In this document: one piece after another, positions 34,022 to 34,118 of the stretch
Layout of the letters: every line of letters starts with the position of its first letter
Numbering within the stretch: position 1 is the stretch's first letter
Translations under genes and position numbers: made by a program
The notes under the pieces: model-generated
The model's database searches: none
Told to the model about the DNA's origin: nothing
Seen by the model: only the letters and a program-made list of their open reading frames with translations
Assembly: GCA_945929965.1 (NCBI GenBank)
Contig: CAMEOT010000028.1
Span: 1 to 34,118, forward strand
Direction of reading: 5' to 3'
Length of the DNA: 34,118 nt
Source of the DNA: an uncultured Lachnospiraceae bacterium
Lineage (GTDB): Bacteria > Bacillota > Clostridia > Lachnospirales > Lachnospiraceae

Positions 34022-34118
34022 TCGTCAGCTGCCGCTTTCCAGATGTTCTCATATTTATTTCAGTAACTTGAGAGTTAGTTAAGCAAATCCACGAACGCCC
34101 ACGGCGAACGGAACATCA

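Noticed and set aside
34022..34118. 3' end of a further gene at the right edge
   Set aside because: Short open frames on the minus strand end here, but fewer than 100 bases are visible and none gives a recognisable C-terminus.

Overview
The window looks like chromosomal core DNA of a motile, low-to-mid GC Clostridia bacterium, most likely a Lachnospiraceae member. Supporting signs are the mbl-flhO-flhP flagellar rod cluster, the comFC-yvyF pair, the cdaA-cdaR-glmM c-di-AMP operon, ftsEX followed by an M23 hydrolase and a CtpA protease, and an acyl-ACP thioesterase. Every convincing gene lies on the minus strand, so transcription runs from high to low coordinates. I see no prophage, integrase, transposase, CRISPR array, rRNA or tRNA.

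Layout in transcription order (right to left). (1) 33.9-27.4 kb: uvrB, a GT-C-like membrane protein wedged between the two uvr genes, then uvrA. (2) 27.2-24.1 kb: mbl, flhO, flhP and a FlgJ-type rod-binding protein, closed by two tandem hairpin terminators. (3) 24.0-15.4 kb: recD2, comFC, yvyF, two uncharacterised membrane proteins, cdaA, cdaR and glmM, probably one long operon. (4) 15.3-12.2 kb: HPr with its own promoter and terminator, a CPBP protease, an acyl-ACP thioesterase and the RNA-binding protein CvfB. (5) 12.2-10.6 kb: a monocistronic YjfB-type small motility protein and a PucR-like regulator. (6) 10.6-5.8 kb: ftsE, ftsX, an EnvC-like M23 hydrolase and the S41 protease CtpA; three 140-bp structured tandem repeats separate the last two. 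(7) 5.7-1.7 kb: a polar amino-acid ABC importer (ATPase, lipoprotein, two permeases) and a cytidylate-kinase-like protein. (8) 1.5-0.4 kb: an HD-GYP phosphodiesterase, followed by a gene-free, hairpin-rich left end.

Themes are cell-wall growth and division (Mbl, FtsEX/M23/CtpA, GlmM, c-di-AMP), motility (FlhO, FlhP, rod-binding protein, YvyF, YjfB, c-di-GMP turnover) and DNA repair (UvrA, UvrB, RecD2).

No obviously new defence or mobile system is present. The least explained items are non-coding: the 140-bp triplicate at 7121-7540 with its boundary hairpin, several long perfect inverted repeats at gene ends, and palindromes inside two promoters. The uncharacterised membrane-protein pair upstream of cdaA is the best protein-level unknown. 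All functions are read from sequence motifs and remembered family knowledge; no search was run.
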